NCBI RefSeq assembly: GCF_000583655.1
Contig: NZ_BAKI01000008.1
Coordinates: 16,223-80,222 of the forward strand
Direction of reading: 5' to 3'
Source: Lentilactobacillus farraginis DSM 18382 = JCM 14108
Lineage (GTDB): Bacteria > Bacillota > Bacilli > Lactobacillales > Lactobacillaceae
DNA: 64,000 nt
The position numbers were made by a program, and so were the translations under genes. Below the pieces are notes generated by a model. That model did no database searches, had not been told where the DNA came from, and saw only the letters and a list, made by a program, of their open reading frames with translations. How positions within the stretch are numbered: position 1 is the stretch's first letter; every line of letters starts with the position of its first letter. Of this stretch, positions 7,519 to 16,740 are shown one piece after another.

Positions 7519-7834
7519 CTCCCAATTCTTTCTCGAATTTTTTATCAAAATAATATTGTGCCCACATGCCATAAACCAAGCTGCAGATAGCCAAAAGGGC
7601 AACGAAAAATATCAATTCCCATGGTTGGTGCCGCTTCACCAATAAGATTATCAGTCCAAAGATTGTACCAAAGAAGCTGAAAAAGCCGACGCAATAAAGT
7701 CTGAAAATGTACCTTGGTTGCGACCACTGTGGCTTGTTTCCAAAATATTTGAATAACAAAAGGCCGATTACGCCGAACCGCCACTTAACTTCCCACAACC
7801 GTTTTCTTCCAACTTCATGTTCAACTCTCATCAA
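7502..7834 (-). CDS. Small two-helix membrane protein, unknown function
   Basis: About 110 residues with two hydrophobic segments (FFSFFGTIFGLIILLV and WELIFFVALLAICSLVYGMW) separated by a short basic loop. The ends are polar and a charged C-terminal tail reads YYFDKKFEKELGDDK. The start is TTG at 7834 or ATG at 7831 behind AAAGGA. It overlaps the secreted-protein gene downstream by 17 bases and follows the ABC permease by 26 bases, so it may be cotranscribed with the ABC pair. I do not recognise a family. Confidence 0.65.
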   Translation of the reverse strand: MMRVEHEVGRKRLWEVKWRFGVIGLLLFKYFGNKPQWSQPRYIFRLYCVGFFSFFGTIFGLIILLVKRHQPWELIFFVALLAICSLVYGMWAQYYFDKKFEKELGDDKHF

Positions 7835-7860
7835 AGAATTTCATCCTTTCTAATTTCTGG

Positions 7861-9432
7861 TTAAAGCGTTAAATCTGCTTTTTTCCAATAATCCACATAG
7901 TGCCACACGATATAGGTACTGGCGATGACCACCAAAAGCAAAGCACTGGCATTGATGAATAGTGGTGAAAAAGCGTTTAATAACGTCACATAGATGGCCA
8001 CGACGATGCCACCGGCAATCATAACACCCAGCATAACAAAACCAATCATAACACTGCCGCCACCTCGATTAAATAACTGCGTCGCGTTAGTCCATGTCAA
8101 ATCAAGCAGCCGCCAATCACGGGTATAGTTGTACAGACTGCTTAAAAGATTTCCCAAGAGCACACCCAGACAAAGCGTTACGGCATTGAACCACATCAAC
8201 TTAGCCAAAAACGCAAAACCGATTGCCAGGCAAACCAATATCACCGACTGAATCGCTACTACCAATTTGAATTTCAGCCATAGGTAACTTTTGAAATCAA
8301 TTGGCAGCGATTTAATAAAGGGCAGATTTTGCCGATCCAGTGAAATCATAACGCCAGCCAGCGATCCCTGGCTAATCATGACAACGGCTCCCATAATGCC
8401 AACTACAAACGTGACACCGGCATACTTAATCGTTAAATTGGCCAATGAAAACCTATTTTGCACAAACATTGCGATCCCAAAAAAGACAATTGGAACAATC
8501 GTCATCGCCATTGACTGGGTAAGCAGCGTCGGGTTACCGAGTAAGCCAAGATTGTAACGAATAAACTGCCGGGCCATTCCCTGTCCCCGGCGGTGCTTGC
8601 GGGTAACCGTTCTGGTTTGCGCATTGGCACCACTCATTACTTTTGGCAGCAGCCATTTTTGAAGCAACAGCCCCATCATGACAACCGCAACCAGCAAGAT
8701 CGCCACAGTAATCAAGCTGGTCGAACTGATTGGGTCAACGACCACCTGATGGAGTTGCGTAAGTCCCGGAATCGGCTTGTAACTCGTACTGTCGTCATCA
8801 GAAGCTGAATTCATAACGACAATCGCACCAATCATCGCAATCATCGTAATTCCCGTCATCAAAAAGGTCATCAGTTTTTGATGATGGCGATAAAGCTTGG
8901 TTTGAGCAAAACTGAAGATCGCAATTGAACAAAACAAAAATAGAAATATGTAGTAAAGGATAAACAGCAACGTGCCAACTGTGATCCCCACCCCGACAAA
9001 ACGACCGGTTTGAATGCCGGTAATCACGAACATCATCCAAACGGGCAATGCGGTCGGTAGAATGATTAAACCGATAACCGAAAACTTAGCTGCATAAACC
9101 GCCCATTGGCTGAGTGGCAGAGGGAGATAATCTTTGAGATCCTTGCTTTCAAAAAAGACATTATCAATGGTCGTCACACTTTGTGATAAACCGATAACGG
9201 TAAATAAGCCCACAACATTGGTAAAAGCACCAATATCTTTAACCAAATTCGTCGTTAGCAGCAACCCACCATAAATAAAAGCGAATATACCGCCCAGCAA
9301 AACGTATTGTCGAATCAAAGCCCGATACAGTGCCGAACCGGTCTTACCGCTTTCCCGCTGCTTACGAGTCTGTTGCGGATTAACATACAAAATATTAATT
9401 TTAATCAGTTGTTTGAGCTGTTGACTAATCAT
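7861..9432 (-). CDS. ABC transporter permease (ABC-2/EcsB-like)
   Basis: A 523-residue membrane protein with about 12 predicted helices in two halves separated by a basic cytoplasmic stretch near residues 270-290 (RTVTRKHRRGQ). It forms an ABC exporter with the ATPase encoded just upstream: the ATPase stop codon overlaps this ATG (ATGATTAG), and GGGGGCGGA precedes it. That overlap fixes the start at 9432 rather than the longer frame. The substrate is unknown. The ATPase and large permease resemble EcsAB-type or lantibiotic-immunity-type exporters. Confidence 0.85.
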   Translation of the reverse strand: MISQQLKQLIKINILYVNPQQTRKQRESGKTGSALYRALIRQYVLLGGIFAFIYGGLLLTTNLVKDIGAFTNVVGLFTVIGLSQSVTTIDNVFFESKDLKDYLPLPLSQWAVYAAKFSVIGLIILPTALPVWMMFVITGIQTGRFVGVGITVGTLLFILYYIFLFLFCSIAIFSFAQTKLYRHHQKLMTFLMTGITMIAMIGAIVVMNSASDDDSTSYKPIPGLTQLHQVVVDPISSTSLITVAILLVAVVMMGLLLQKWLLPKVMSGANAQTRTVTRKHRRGQGMARQFIRYNLGLLGNPTLLTQSMAMTIVPIVFFGIAMFVQNRFSLANLTIKYAGVTFVVGIMGAVVMISQGSLAGVMISLDRQNLPFIKSLPIDFKSYLWLKFKLVVAIQSVILVCLAIGFAFLAKLMWFNAVTLCLGVLLGNLLSSLYNYTRDWRLLDLTWTNATQLFNRGGGSVMIGFVMLGVMIAGGIVVAIYVTLLNAFSPLFINASALLLVVIASTYIVWHYVDYWKKADLTL

Positions 9433-10192
9433 GCTTATCCGCCCCCTCAAGCTGATCAATTACCTGGCTGTCACCCTGTCGGCCGGCCATTTTCAAATAA
9501 ATGGTCTCCAATGACGCATTCGGCATTGTACTCAGCAACTGTTTAACCGACCCATTGTAAATCAATTGTCCATGACGAAGAATTGCCAACTCGTCACACA
9601 GTTCCTGCGCTGTTGCCAATACATGAGTCGAAAAGATGACGGTTTTACCCTTGGCAGCGTGCGAACGCATCAATGTCTTTAAATCATAAATTGCTTGAGG
9701 ATCCAAACCGGTCATCGGTTCATCAAGAACCCAGATATCGGGATCAGATAGCAGCGCACCAATTACAACCGTTTTTTGCCGCATACCGTGTGAAAAATCG
9801 CCGATGGGTTCATCCGCGTGTGAATCCATATCAAAAAGCCGGGCCAGCTTGGTTTGGCGTTGTTCTCTAACATCCTTTGGAATCTCATAAGCAGACGCAA
9901 TCAAATCCCAGTAGTCATTAGCTGTCAGCTCTAAAAACATATCCGGTGAATCCGGTACGTAACCGATTTTCTTTTTAATTGACAGCCGATGATCGGCTAA
10001 ATTATAGCCATCTACGTTAATGGTTCCCGATGTCGGTTCAATAATGCTCACTAAACTCTTTAACGTTGTTGATTTTCCTGCACCATTATGCCCCAGAAAG
10101 CCAAAAATTTTACCGTTCGGAATTGTTAACGTCAAATCCCGCAAGGCTTCGGTGGAAGGATAAACTTTTCTCAGATGATTAAACTCGATCAT
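9425..10192 (-). CDS. ABC transporter ATP-binding protein (EcsA-like)
   Basis: A 255-residue nucleotide-binding protein. Walker A is GHNGAGKST (residues 34-42), the Q-loop region is YVPDSPDMF, the signature is FSHGMRQK and Walker B is IWVLDEPMTG; the H-loop is seen in VIFSTHV. The variant signature (SHGMR in place of SGGQ) is usual for the ABC-2 exporter and EcsA group. It powers the permease whose start codon overlaps its stop. The ATG is preceded by a GGGGCG element. The upstream 370-base gap holds no gene on this strand, so the promoter is there. Confidence 0.9.
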   Translation of the reverse strand: MIEFNHLRKVYPSTEALRDLTLTIPNGKIFGFLGHNGAGKSTTLKSLVSIIEPTSGTINVDGYNLADHRLSIKKKIGYVPDSPDMFLELTANDYWDLIASAYEIPKDVREQRQTKLARLFDMDSHADEPIGDFSHGMRQKTVVIGALLSDPDIWVLDEPMTGLDPQAIYDLKTLMRSHAAKGKTVIFSTHVLATAQELCDELAILRHGQLIYNGSVKQLLSTMPNASLETIYLKMAGRQGDSQVIDQLEGADKHD

Positions 10193-10563
10193 AAATAAAC
10201 GCCCCTATTCAGAAATTTGTTTCATTATACACCGAGCGCCCATCATCACAAATCACAAACCAGATCAAAACACTATCAAACGTTGATAAATCAAGATTGC
10301 TATAATTTAAAGCCCTCGGTTTTGCAATACCCGTTGCTCTTTAAATTACCTTAATTTTATGAAGAAAGTGTGAATTTTTTATGGAGAAATAACGAATTTT
10401 GAATAGTTAAGTGGGTACTAAGCTTGCTTTCTTAATTTCCATACTGGATTATCTACCGGAAACCGGTTTCGGGTTGGTTTTCGATGGATATTTTGAAGCC
10501 ACTCATAGATTTAAGCGGTATACTAAAAATAAATGCAGTTATCATTATTAGGGGGATACGCTA
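10193..10563. other. Intergenic region with a 12-bp palindrome
   Basis: No protein gene is visible. It holds the leftward promoter of the ABC pair and, toward its right end, an A/T-rich stretch with TATACT that could drive the small rightward gene at 10564. The one striking motif is the perfect palindrome GAAACCGGTTTC (10459-10470), flanked by near-symmetric CCG/CGG, which could be an operator. Confidence 0.35.
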
Positions 10564-10704
10564 ATGGGGGCAATCTTTAATATTGGAGATTTTATTTTTG
10601 TCGTTATTACTTGGATAATCATTATCGCATTGGTTGTGATGCTAATTCACTTTGGGAAAATCGCTTATAAAGCACTCATAAAAAAGCAAAAAAATAACCA
10701 TTAA
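10564..10704 (+). CDS. Small single-helix membrane protein (46 residues)
   Basis: A short frame with a very good ribosome site (AGGGGGATA, 4-5 bases before ATG). It encodes an N-terminal MGAIFNIGD, one strongly hydrophobic segment (FIFVVITWIIIIALVVMLI) and a basic C-terminal tail ending AYKALIKKQKNNH. This one-helix plus positive-tail architecture is typical of small membrane regulators and of type I toxins. No antitoxin RNA is evident, but the 370-base gap upstream could hold one. A weak hairpin follows the stop codon. Confidence 0.6.
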   Translation: MGAIFNIGDFIFVVITWIIIIALVVMLIHFGKIAYKALIKKQKNNH

Positions 10705-10706
10705 TT

Positions 10707-10747
10707 AAGGCTGAAAATCACTGAAATCATATGATCTTCGGCCTTTT
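10707..10747. terminator. Imperfect hairpin between convergent genes
   Basis: AAGGC...ATCA pairs imperfectly with TGAT...GCCTT, with bulges, and a TTTTGG tract follows. It lies between the small rightward gene and the end of the leftward ABC exporter. Confidence 0.4.
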
Positions 10748-10771
10748 GGCAAACTTGGTCTATGTTAAGGA

Positions 10772-12412
10772 TTACTGCTTTTTAATTAAATCATCAAAGT
10801 TAATCTGCTGATCAAACATCCCAACCGTCTCCTGATGCGGTGTATGACTTACCATGATCAGCGTGAGTGCAGAATCTTGCAACAATAGCCGCTCAATATC
10901 AACTGCCGTTTTGTGATCTACTGCCGAAGTACCTTCGTCCAATAAAATTATCTTCGGGCGTCTCAATATACCACGAGCCAAAGCCAACCGTTGCAACTGC
11001 CCACCAGAAAGCCCCTGATTGTCACGCAAGTTGGTATTTAGCAATACCATACCAGCCCGTTCATCTTTTACCAACTCTACATACTTTAGACTTTTAATCA
11101 GTTGTTCATCTGAATAGTGAGCACCCAAATTCAGATTTTCTCGAACTGATGCTGAAATCATCTGGGGCTTTTGATCTAAATATAATAATTGTCGATGCAG
11201 ATCTTCTGGATCAATCAGCTTTAGATTCCGGCCTTTAAAAAGAACGGTTCCCGATTCAGGCAGCAAATATCCCGCAACTACCTTTAACAATGTCGACTTT
11301 CCAGAACCGCTTTGCCCAAGGATTAGGTATTTTTTCCCTGCTTTAAAGCTCACCGAAACCTGAGCGAAAATCGGCTTTTTTGGCTCATATCCAAAAGAAA
11401 CATCCGTTAACTTAATTAGTTTATCAGTTTGAGATTCACTAAGCTCTCCACCACTTAGCTTTTTGGCTTTAATATTGCTCTGATCAATTAATCGGTCCTC
11501 AATGCCATACTTGCTGAAAATCGGTCGTGTTCCTCGAATCATCCCCAAATAATTGCTCATATTTCCAAGATTATTAAAAATATTTCCAGATAAACTGCTG
11601 ACAGCATTAATGGTCCCAACAGACACCAATCGGTCAATAACTAAAAATCCGGTTAAACCGGTTAACAGAATCTGAGAAATAACATTCCCCAAAAATCCGG
11701 TAGCCGCAATCTTTGCCTGAACCCGACTTCGATTAACAAACGCATCTCCAAGTTTTTGTGAAGCCTGCGTAATCTTCCGAAGCAGGAGCCGCAAAGCATT
11801 AAACGTATATAACAGGTTAAAGACTGATAAAAAATCGCCGGTCTGCTCAACGAACCGTTCATTTTCATGGGTAAACGCTGTTGTTTGTTTTTCCAATTGA
11901 CCATTAAAGAATCTGGGTGACGTCAAAATAACCAATGAGAACGCAATTGCCATGATCGCCAGTGACCAATGAAAAGTAAACAGCACAATCAAAGCGAAAA
12001 AGGTCCCCAGTAAACCGTCAATAACGACAAATAGGCTTCGAAATCCTTGTTCGTTAATTGTTTGAATATCGTTGTTAACCCAAGACTCATAAGTGTTGGT
12101 ATCTTTTGAATTGTACGTTGAATAATTGCTTTTCAAAAGCATACCAACCACATCAGAACGAATGGCGGTATCCATGTTCTGAATGACTCTTTCCTGATAG
12201 ATCGTTTCCAAATACCGAATTGCAACAATAATCGCCCAATTAACCAGGAATAAACCAACGTTAAAAGAAAAAAGTCGGATCTTCATTGCTACCAGTGAAT
12301 TTAAGATTCGTGCGTTAATGACAGATCCCAAAACTGTAAACAACTCGGTGACTGCTAATAACGTAATAATGATGCCAACTTCTCGTTTATGTAAACCTAA
12401 ATATTTTTTCAT
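10772..12412 (-). CDS. ABC exporter half-transporter (membrane domain fused to ATPase)
   Basis: A 546-residue ABC exporter of the lipid/peptide/drug type. Six helices occupy residues 1-300. The ATPase domain has Walker A LGQSGSGKST near residue 367, signature LSGGQLQR near 470, Walker B KIILLDEGTS and H-loop MVSHTP. The start is fixed by GGAGGAAG upstream of ATG 12412. It most likely acts as a homodimer or with a partner elsewhere. It lies 140 bases downstream of the three-gene ABC-2 operon on the same strand, so the two may form one export/resistance locus. Confidence 0.9.
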   Translation of the reverse strand: MKKYLGLHKREVGIIITLLAVTELFTVLGSVINARILNSLVAMKIRLFSFNVGLFLVNWAIIVAIRYLETIYQERVIQNMDTAIRSDVVGMLLKSNYSTYNSKDTNTYESWVNNDIQTINEQGFRSLFVVIDGLLGTFFALIVLFTFHWSLAIMAIAFSLVILTSPRFFNGQLEKQTTAFTHENERFVEQTGDFLSVFNLLYTFNALRLLLRKITQASQKLGDAFVNRSRVQAKIAATGFLGNVISQILLTGLTGFLVIDRLVSVGTINAVSSLSGNIFNNLGNMSNYLGMIRGTRPIFSKYGIEDRLIDQSNIKAKKLSGGELSESQTDKLIKLTDVSFGYEPKKPIFAQVSVSFKAGKKYLILGQSGSGKSTLLKVVAGYLLPESGTVLFKGRNLKLIDPEDLHRQLLYLDQKPQMISASVRENLNLGAHYSDEQLIKSLKYVELVKDERAGMVLLNTNLRDNQGLSGGQLQRLALARGILRRPKIILLDEGTSAVDHKTAVDIERLLLQDSALTLIMVSHTPHQETVGMFDQQINFDDLIKKQ

Positions 12413-12551
12413 CGGCTTCCTCCAATTAGAAAATATCAGTGTATGCCTTAAAATTAGTTGAACAATAAAGAGAGAACAAAGTTCACACTGACCGAGGCCT
12501 TGTTAATTTATAATAATTGTCAGCTCAACTTGTTACAAACCCTTTCAATAA

Positions 12552-13322
12552 TTAATCAGCTGAAACATAATGACGTAGGCCGTGCTGCCATTCAATATAT
12601 GACAGCCGCAGCAACAGCAAATCAATGGCCACTACCCAAAGAAAAGATCCCCAGCTATAATTTCTTTGAATAATCTCAACTGGTAAATTGGTTACAGCCA
12701 ATGACGGCACAAACCACAAGAAAATCATTCGGACAAGCGATGGATAAATCTTACTGGGCCTGGCCGAGGCATTCATAATATCCTCTGGAATACCAGTTAA
12801 GGATGTCAAACCATCGAACCAAAAAGTTGCTGTTACAAATATTTGATTTATATCAAATACGAAAAGCACGCCTAACAGTACCGATAAAATATACAAAATC
12901 AGTTGTTGGATCGTAGGCTGGCGGCTCCAAAGAATCATGCTTTCAACTAGAACGGTGAGTAATACCGTGATAGTAGAGGGAAAATCCAGCCGATAAAACG
13001 CATGGAACCAATAGGAATTAATTGGTCGCAATAAAGAATAGTCAAGATTGCCTTGTAAAATTGTTTCCGTCAGTTCTTCATGCGATACGACAAAGAACAA
13101 TTGATACATGTAACTAATCAGGTTAGCAGTGGTGATTAAATTTAAATAGTCAATAAATTGCCAGCCATAAATAGTTTTGGCAAACGAAAAATAGACACCA
13201 CCTGCAACAATACTAATCGCGTAAAAGGCAATCCCAAATATAATGGTTAGTACAGTAGTTGTCCGATACGTCATATTTTCTTCAAGACTCTGGGCAATCA
13301 ATGTCTTATAAATTCTAAACAT
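12552..13322 (-). CDS. ABC-2 type permease (second subunit)
   Basis: A 256-residue membrane protein with six predicted helices. It matches the permease families that pair with DrrA-like ATPases (the COG3694/COG4587 pair). The start at 13322 is set by an overlap: the preceding permease stop codon and this ATG share bases (TAATG), and AGGAG lies 10 bases upstream. The sequence begins MFRIYKTLIAQSLEENMTYR, typical for this group. It forms a heterodimeric channel with the neighbouring permease. The substrate is unknown, and drug or bacteriocin export is common in the family. Confidence 0.8.
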   Translation of the reverse strand: MFRIYKTLIAQSLEENMTYRTTTVLTIIFGIAFYAISIVAGGVYFSFAKTIYGWQFIDYLNLITTANLISYMYQLFFVVSHEELTETILQGNLDYSLLRPINSYWFHAFYRLDFPSTITVLLTVLVESMILWSRQPTIQQLILYILSVLLGVLFVFDINQIFVTATFWFDGLTSLTGIPEDIMNASARPSKIYPSLVRMIFLWFVPSLAVTNLPVEIIQRNYSWGSFLWVVAIDLLLLRLSYIEWQHGLRHYVSAD

Positions 13323-14095
13323 TACATACCAACTCCTTCGTACCTCAAATTCCCCCTTTTCCAAAACAAATGGATAAGAACTCCCAATAGCAAAATCCAA
13401 ATCAAAGCCCAGAGAAAGCTACGAAAGAACTCCTCTTCTGACATGTCGCCAATTGAAAGCATCGTGAGCTGATTGCCTGCCAAGGAAAATGGATTATATA
13501 GCAACCAACGAAAATTTTTAGGCAACACCTGGAGGGGAAATAATTGGCCACCCAACAGAAAGAAGCACGCATTAAATACTGGCTGCATCGGCCAAATTTG
13601 AATTAACCAAAAACTGCTTAATCCCATTAACGTTACTAACATATAAAACATGACGTAAATCGTTAAAAATAAACCCAAGCTGCCTAAGCCAACCAAAAGA
13701 TTGGAAATTGGCTTAACTACCCAGAATACGCCCATATAAATCAACAAATACGGAAACGAACGGCCTAAGTATTCAAAAAAGCCCTGCATTAAAATATTAA
13801 CAGGTCGCAGTAACATGACAGACAAATTGCCACTTCGAATTAACGCGCTAAGTCTAAAGATGGGTTCAGTAGAAAATACCAAGGTTAATATATTAACAAT
13901 TACTAAATACAGCGACATATTGGCTTGACCAATGCCTGCAACCGTTTCTTGACCGCTAAATTTATAAATTGCCTGCCACATGAATACAGACATCCCAATG
14001 CTAAGAAGTGTTGTAAATATCCGCACCCAAAAATTAGTTCGATATGAAAGTAAGGTAAATAGTGAATTTTGAAAGCTAAAAAAATATTTCATCAT
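13322..14095 (-). CDS. ABC-2 type permease (first subunit)
   Basis: A 257-residue membrane protein with six predicted helices (FSFQNSLFTLLSYRTNFWVRIF at the start). Its ATG overlaps the ATPase stop codon (GGGGCATGATG), so it is translationally coupled to the ATPase. It partners with the second permease, whose start overlaps this gene's stop. A repeated pattern of long hydrophobic segments with the short charged turn RSGNLSVMLLRPVN is characteristic of this transporter group. Confidence 0.8.
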   Translation of the reverse strand: MMKYFFSFQNSLFTLLSYRTNFWVRIFTTLLSIGMSVFMWQAIYKFSGQETVAGIGQANMSLYLVIVNILTLVFSTEPIFRLSALIRSGNLSVMLLRPVNILMQGFFEYLGRSFPYLLIYMGVFWVVKPISNLLVGLGSLGLFLTIYVMFYMLVTLMGLSSFWLIQIWPMQPVFNACFFLLGGQLFPLQVLPKNFRWLLYNPFSLAGNQLTMLSIGDMSEEEFFRSFLWALIWILLLGVLIHLFWKRGNLRYEGVGM

Positions 14096-15058
14096 GCCCC
14101 ACTCCCAAAAAGTTTACTCAAAATGCTATCCAAATCACTATTAACTCGATTTATGGAAATCAGATGTTGCGCCAAATTAGGAACTAAGTCCGTTTTACTT
14201 GAATCAATCCGATAGTGATAATCATCAATTCTTTTATAGCCTGCCGGCAGCGGGATTAATGGCTTATCAGTTACAATCTCCATCATCGAATGACTTGCAT
14301 ACTTATTAACCAGATTAACCAGTGCGCCATCAAATATCTTTGTCCCCCGATTTATAAGCACCACTCTTTTGGCAACCGCTTTAATATCTTTGGTGTTGTG
14401 GCTAGTTAAAATAATCGTAATTCTATATTTCTCGTTCAGCTCCTTTAAAAAAGAGTAAATGTTTAATTGACTTGCTACATCGATTCCAATCGTAGGTTCA
14501 TCCAAAAATAGGATTTTAGGGTAATGGATTATCGAGCAAATTAGTTCAAACTTTATTCGCTGCCCCAAAGACAGCTTTCTCACTGGCGTTTTAAGTTGTT
14601 TTTCAACTGATAATTTCCGGGTAAAATAACGCAATCGCCGATCAAATTCTTCCGGCTTCAGTTGGTAAATCACCCGCAGCAACCTCAGTGTGTCTATCGG
14701 CGGTAAATCCCAGATCAATTGGCTTTTTTGGCTCAACATAACGCCAATATTTTTTAGAAAATCCTTTTTCTTTTGAAAGGGAGTCATGTTGCCAAAAAGA
14801 ATTACTTCTCCCCCTTTGGGTTGGTACAATGCCAGTCAACATTTTGATAAGGGTAGTCTTGCCGGCACCATTCGCTCCGAGAAGCCCGATTATCTCTCCC
14901 GCTTTAACTTTTAATGTGACATTCTTAATCGTGCTGACACGCTCATATTTTCGATGAATCATATCCTTTAAAGCGCCCGAAAAGCCAGGACTTTTAGTAA
15001 AGCTGGCATAACTAAAGCTCGCGTTATTTACCATAATAATAGGCTCATTGATGTCCAC
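14092..15058 (-). pseudogene. ABC transporter ATP-binding protein (frameshifted)
   Basis: The first gene of the three-gene export operon. The first frame carries Walker A GANGAGKTT. The second carries the Q-loop region QKSQLIWDL, the signature LSLGQRIKFE, Walker B ILFLDEPT and the H-loop TSHN. Together they make one DrrA-like ATPase of about 322 residues. The frames meet at 14811-14824, where CCCAAAGGGGG appears to carry one extra base: the expected junction is TGIVPTKGGEV. The start is GTG with GGGGGGA upstream. Both halves are fully conserved, so a sequencing error is likelier than decay. Its promoter region contains 11-bp-spaced direct repeats. Confidence 0.85.
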
Positions 15059-15110
15059 TTACTAATCCCCCCGATTTGAAAATGTTGGTTAATAGCTAAG
15101 CAATAAAATG

Positions 15111-15131
15111 AGATTACGATAAGATTACGAT
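15111..15131. promoter_or_regulatory. Direct repeats upstream of the ABC-2 operon
   Basis: AGATTACGAT occurs twice with an 11-base period (15111-15120, 15122-15131), about 55 bases before the GTG start of the ATPase. Tandem sites one helical turn apart are typical for OmpR-type response regulators. No two-component system lies in this window. Confidence 0.4.
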
Positions 15132-15299
15132 TAATATTGGTATAACACTATTTCAAAAATTTGTTAAGATCTTCATATTGTGACCACTAAGTTTAATCGA
15201 CCTAACTGTAACCTTTCCCAAAAAGAAAGCGGGTCTTCTAAACAAAAAGTGACAAATAAAAACCCGTTACCACTAATTTAGACGCGGTAACGAGTATGA

Positions 15300-15677
15300 A
15301 AAATCTTAATATTAACCGGTGACACGCAACAACGTGAGACAGCCGTTGACTGTGTTGTTAGAGAAATTCGCGAAGAAACCGGCTTAAAAGTTCAAATCGA
15401 CTATCTTGTCGGAAATTACTTTCGATCATTACACAACGATCAGCAAGCCATTTTTAAAGTCACCCCGCTCAATAAAAAAACAATTGTCAGCGGCCCGGAA
15501 ACAAAACAAATTGCCTATTTCCCAATTAATCGACTTCCTAAAAATATGGTTGCGCTTCGTCGAAGACAAATTCTGGATACCTTTCATGGAAGACGCCAGC
15601 TTGAATACACCCAAAAAGAGTGCCGGTTGTCCTTTTATGCCGAGAAAATCATCCGCCGAATTTTCAAATTAGGTTAG
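15300..15677 (+). pseudogene. 5'-truncated Nudix hydrolase remnant
   Basis: An open frame without a usable start codon that begins directly with a full Nudix box: Gly, five residues, Glu (GDTQQRE), seven residues, then REIREETGL. It continues to an alpha/beta tail (IAYFPINRLP, then a basic C-terminus ending RIFKLG) and a TAG stop. The roughly 35 residues that normally precede the box, including the first two strands and the LPGG motif, are missing. An out-of-frame ATG at 15296 does not rescue it. I read it as a deletion remnant of a house-cleaning pyrophosphatase, although an indel error could account for part of it. Confidence 0.75.
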
Positions 15678-15695
15678 CAACATTTCAATTAATTT

Positions 15696-16619
15696 CTAAT
15701 AAGCCGACCATCGATTCTCGTCAGGCCCTAACGGCATTACTCGATCCAGTGAGTCAACCGGGTTGTCACTTATCTTAAAGAAATGCGCTTTGATTGCCTG
15801 AAAGTCAGTATTATTGCGAAATGCCGGAATTTGGTAACAATCTCTGGCGTACCGCCACAGATTCGGATAATCATCCAATCGCTGCTTATTCAGCTTATCT
15901 TTGAAGTAAAAGACAGCATCAAATCTTACCAAATCAACAAACAGGCGGATATCCGGCTGCGTTAATTTGTCCCCCAACAAGAACCGATTATTACTCAGCC
16001 GGCCTTCAAGCCAGTCTAAGCGGTCAAAATATTGCTGATATAATTTTTCATAAGCTGCCTGGGATGTCACACTCGAAATTTGTCCTGGAATTGCCGTCAA
16101 ATCATCAACAATAAAATGATTCATTTCCAAAATCGCTTCACTCTGATCATTAGGGAATATATCGGGCGCATCTGGTGCGAAGTACGCTTGCCAAGCCGTC
16201 GATAATTCATTCATTAACTCATCTGAAGAAGTGCTAACAACTTTACCGGTTGTCACATCGACCAACGCCGGAATGGTTGGGCGCTCGTTAAAATCAGGAT
16301 CCGTCTTTCGATAATTTTCGGACAACCGGGACGTCTTCAACACCGGATCTTGGTCATGATCACCAGCACCAAAGAACCAGTCGTCGTCGATTCCAGCATG
16401 ACGCAAATCATAGATTGCTGCTTTTGAAATAACTTTATCTAAACCCATTAGATCAATTAAAATTGCAACCGGTGTTGCCCAAGGACAGAAACGTCCCCAA
16501 ACCAATCGATAACGATTAGGTTCAATCGGCAGTTCGCCCGTTGTAAACTTCTTTTCAAATGCGGTATTCCCATTTGAACGGGGATGCCAGGCACACGCTG
16601 CATTTACTGAATCGGACAA
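15696..16619 (-). CDS. Glutathionyl-hydroquinone reductase (Xi-class GST, YqjG/EcmB-like)
   Basis: A 307-residue member of the Xi glutathione S-transferases, which reduce glutathionyl-hydroquinones with a catalytic Cys (EC 1.8.5.7). The active-site motif FCPWATP is present near residue 45, preceded by YRLVWGRF. The C-terminal helical domain carries DWLEGRL, QPDIRLFVDLVRFD and YPNLWRYARD. I set the start at the TTG at 16619 because AAAGGAGG stands 8 bases upstream; the longer frame from 16655 would contain that ribosome site. It probably helps detoxify quinones. It lies alone between the Nudix remnant and the opp operon. Confidence 0.85.
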   Translation of the reverse strand: MSDSVNAACAWHPRSNGNTAFEKKFTTGELPIEPNRYRLVWGRFCPWATPVAILIDLMGLDKVISKAAIYDLRHAGIDDDWFFGAGDHDQDPVLKTSRLSENYRKTDPDFNERPTIPALVDVTTGKVVSTSSDELMNELSTAWQAYFAPDAPDIFPNDQSEAILEMNHFIVDDLTAIPGQISSVTSQAAYEKLYQQYFDRLDWLEGRLSNNRFLLGDKLTQPDIRLFVDLVRFDAVFYFKDKLNKQRLDDYPNLWRYARDCYQIPAFRNNTDFQAIKAHFFKISDNPVDSLDRVMPLGPDENRWSAY

Positions 16620-16684
16620 GAAAAAAGCCTCCTTTAATTTATCAATTTTATACAATTGATTTTAACGCACTTTCCCAGCCAAAA

Positions 16685-16716
16685 CAAAAGCATCGCCATA
16701 ATTGACGATGCTTTTG
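16685..16716 (-). terminator. Rho-independent terminator at the end of the opp operon
   Basis: A perfect 11-bp stem, CAAAAGCATCG (16685-16695) with CGATGCTTTTG (16706-16716), and a 10-base loop, 25 bases beyond the oppA stop codon. Confidence 0.85.
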
Positions 16717-16740
16717 TTAACTCTTGAACGCACTATCTAA

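Noticed and set aside
12458..12673. A 71-codon rightward frame starting at TTG
   Set aside because: Most of it lies antisense to the end of the conserved ABC-2 permease gene, it has no ribosome site and it resembles no protein.
14811..14824. The ABC ATPase frameshift considered as programmed +1 frameshifting
   Set aside because: There is no conserved shift site or stimulatory structure, and other frameshifts in the window look like sequencing errors.
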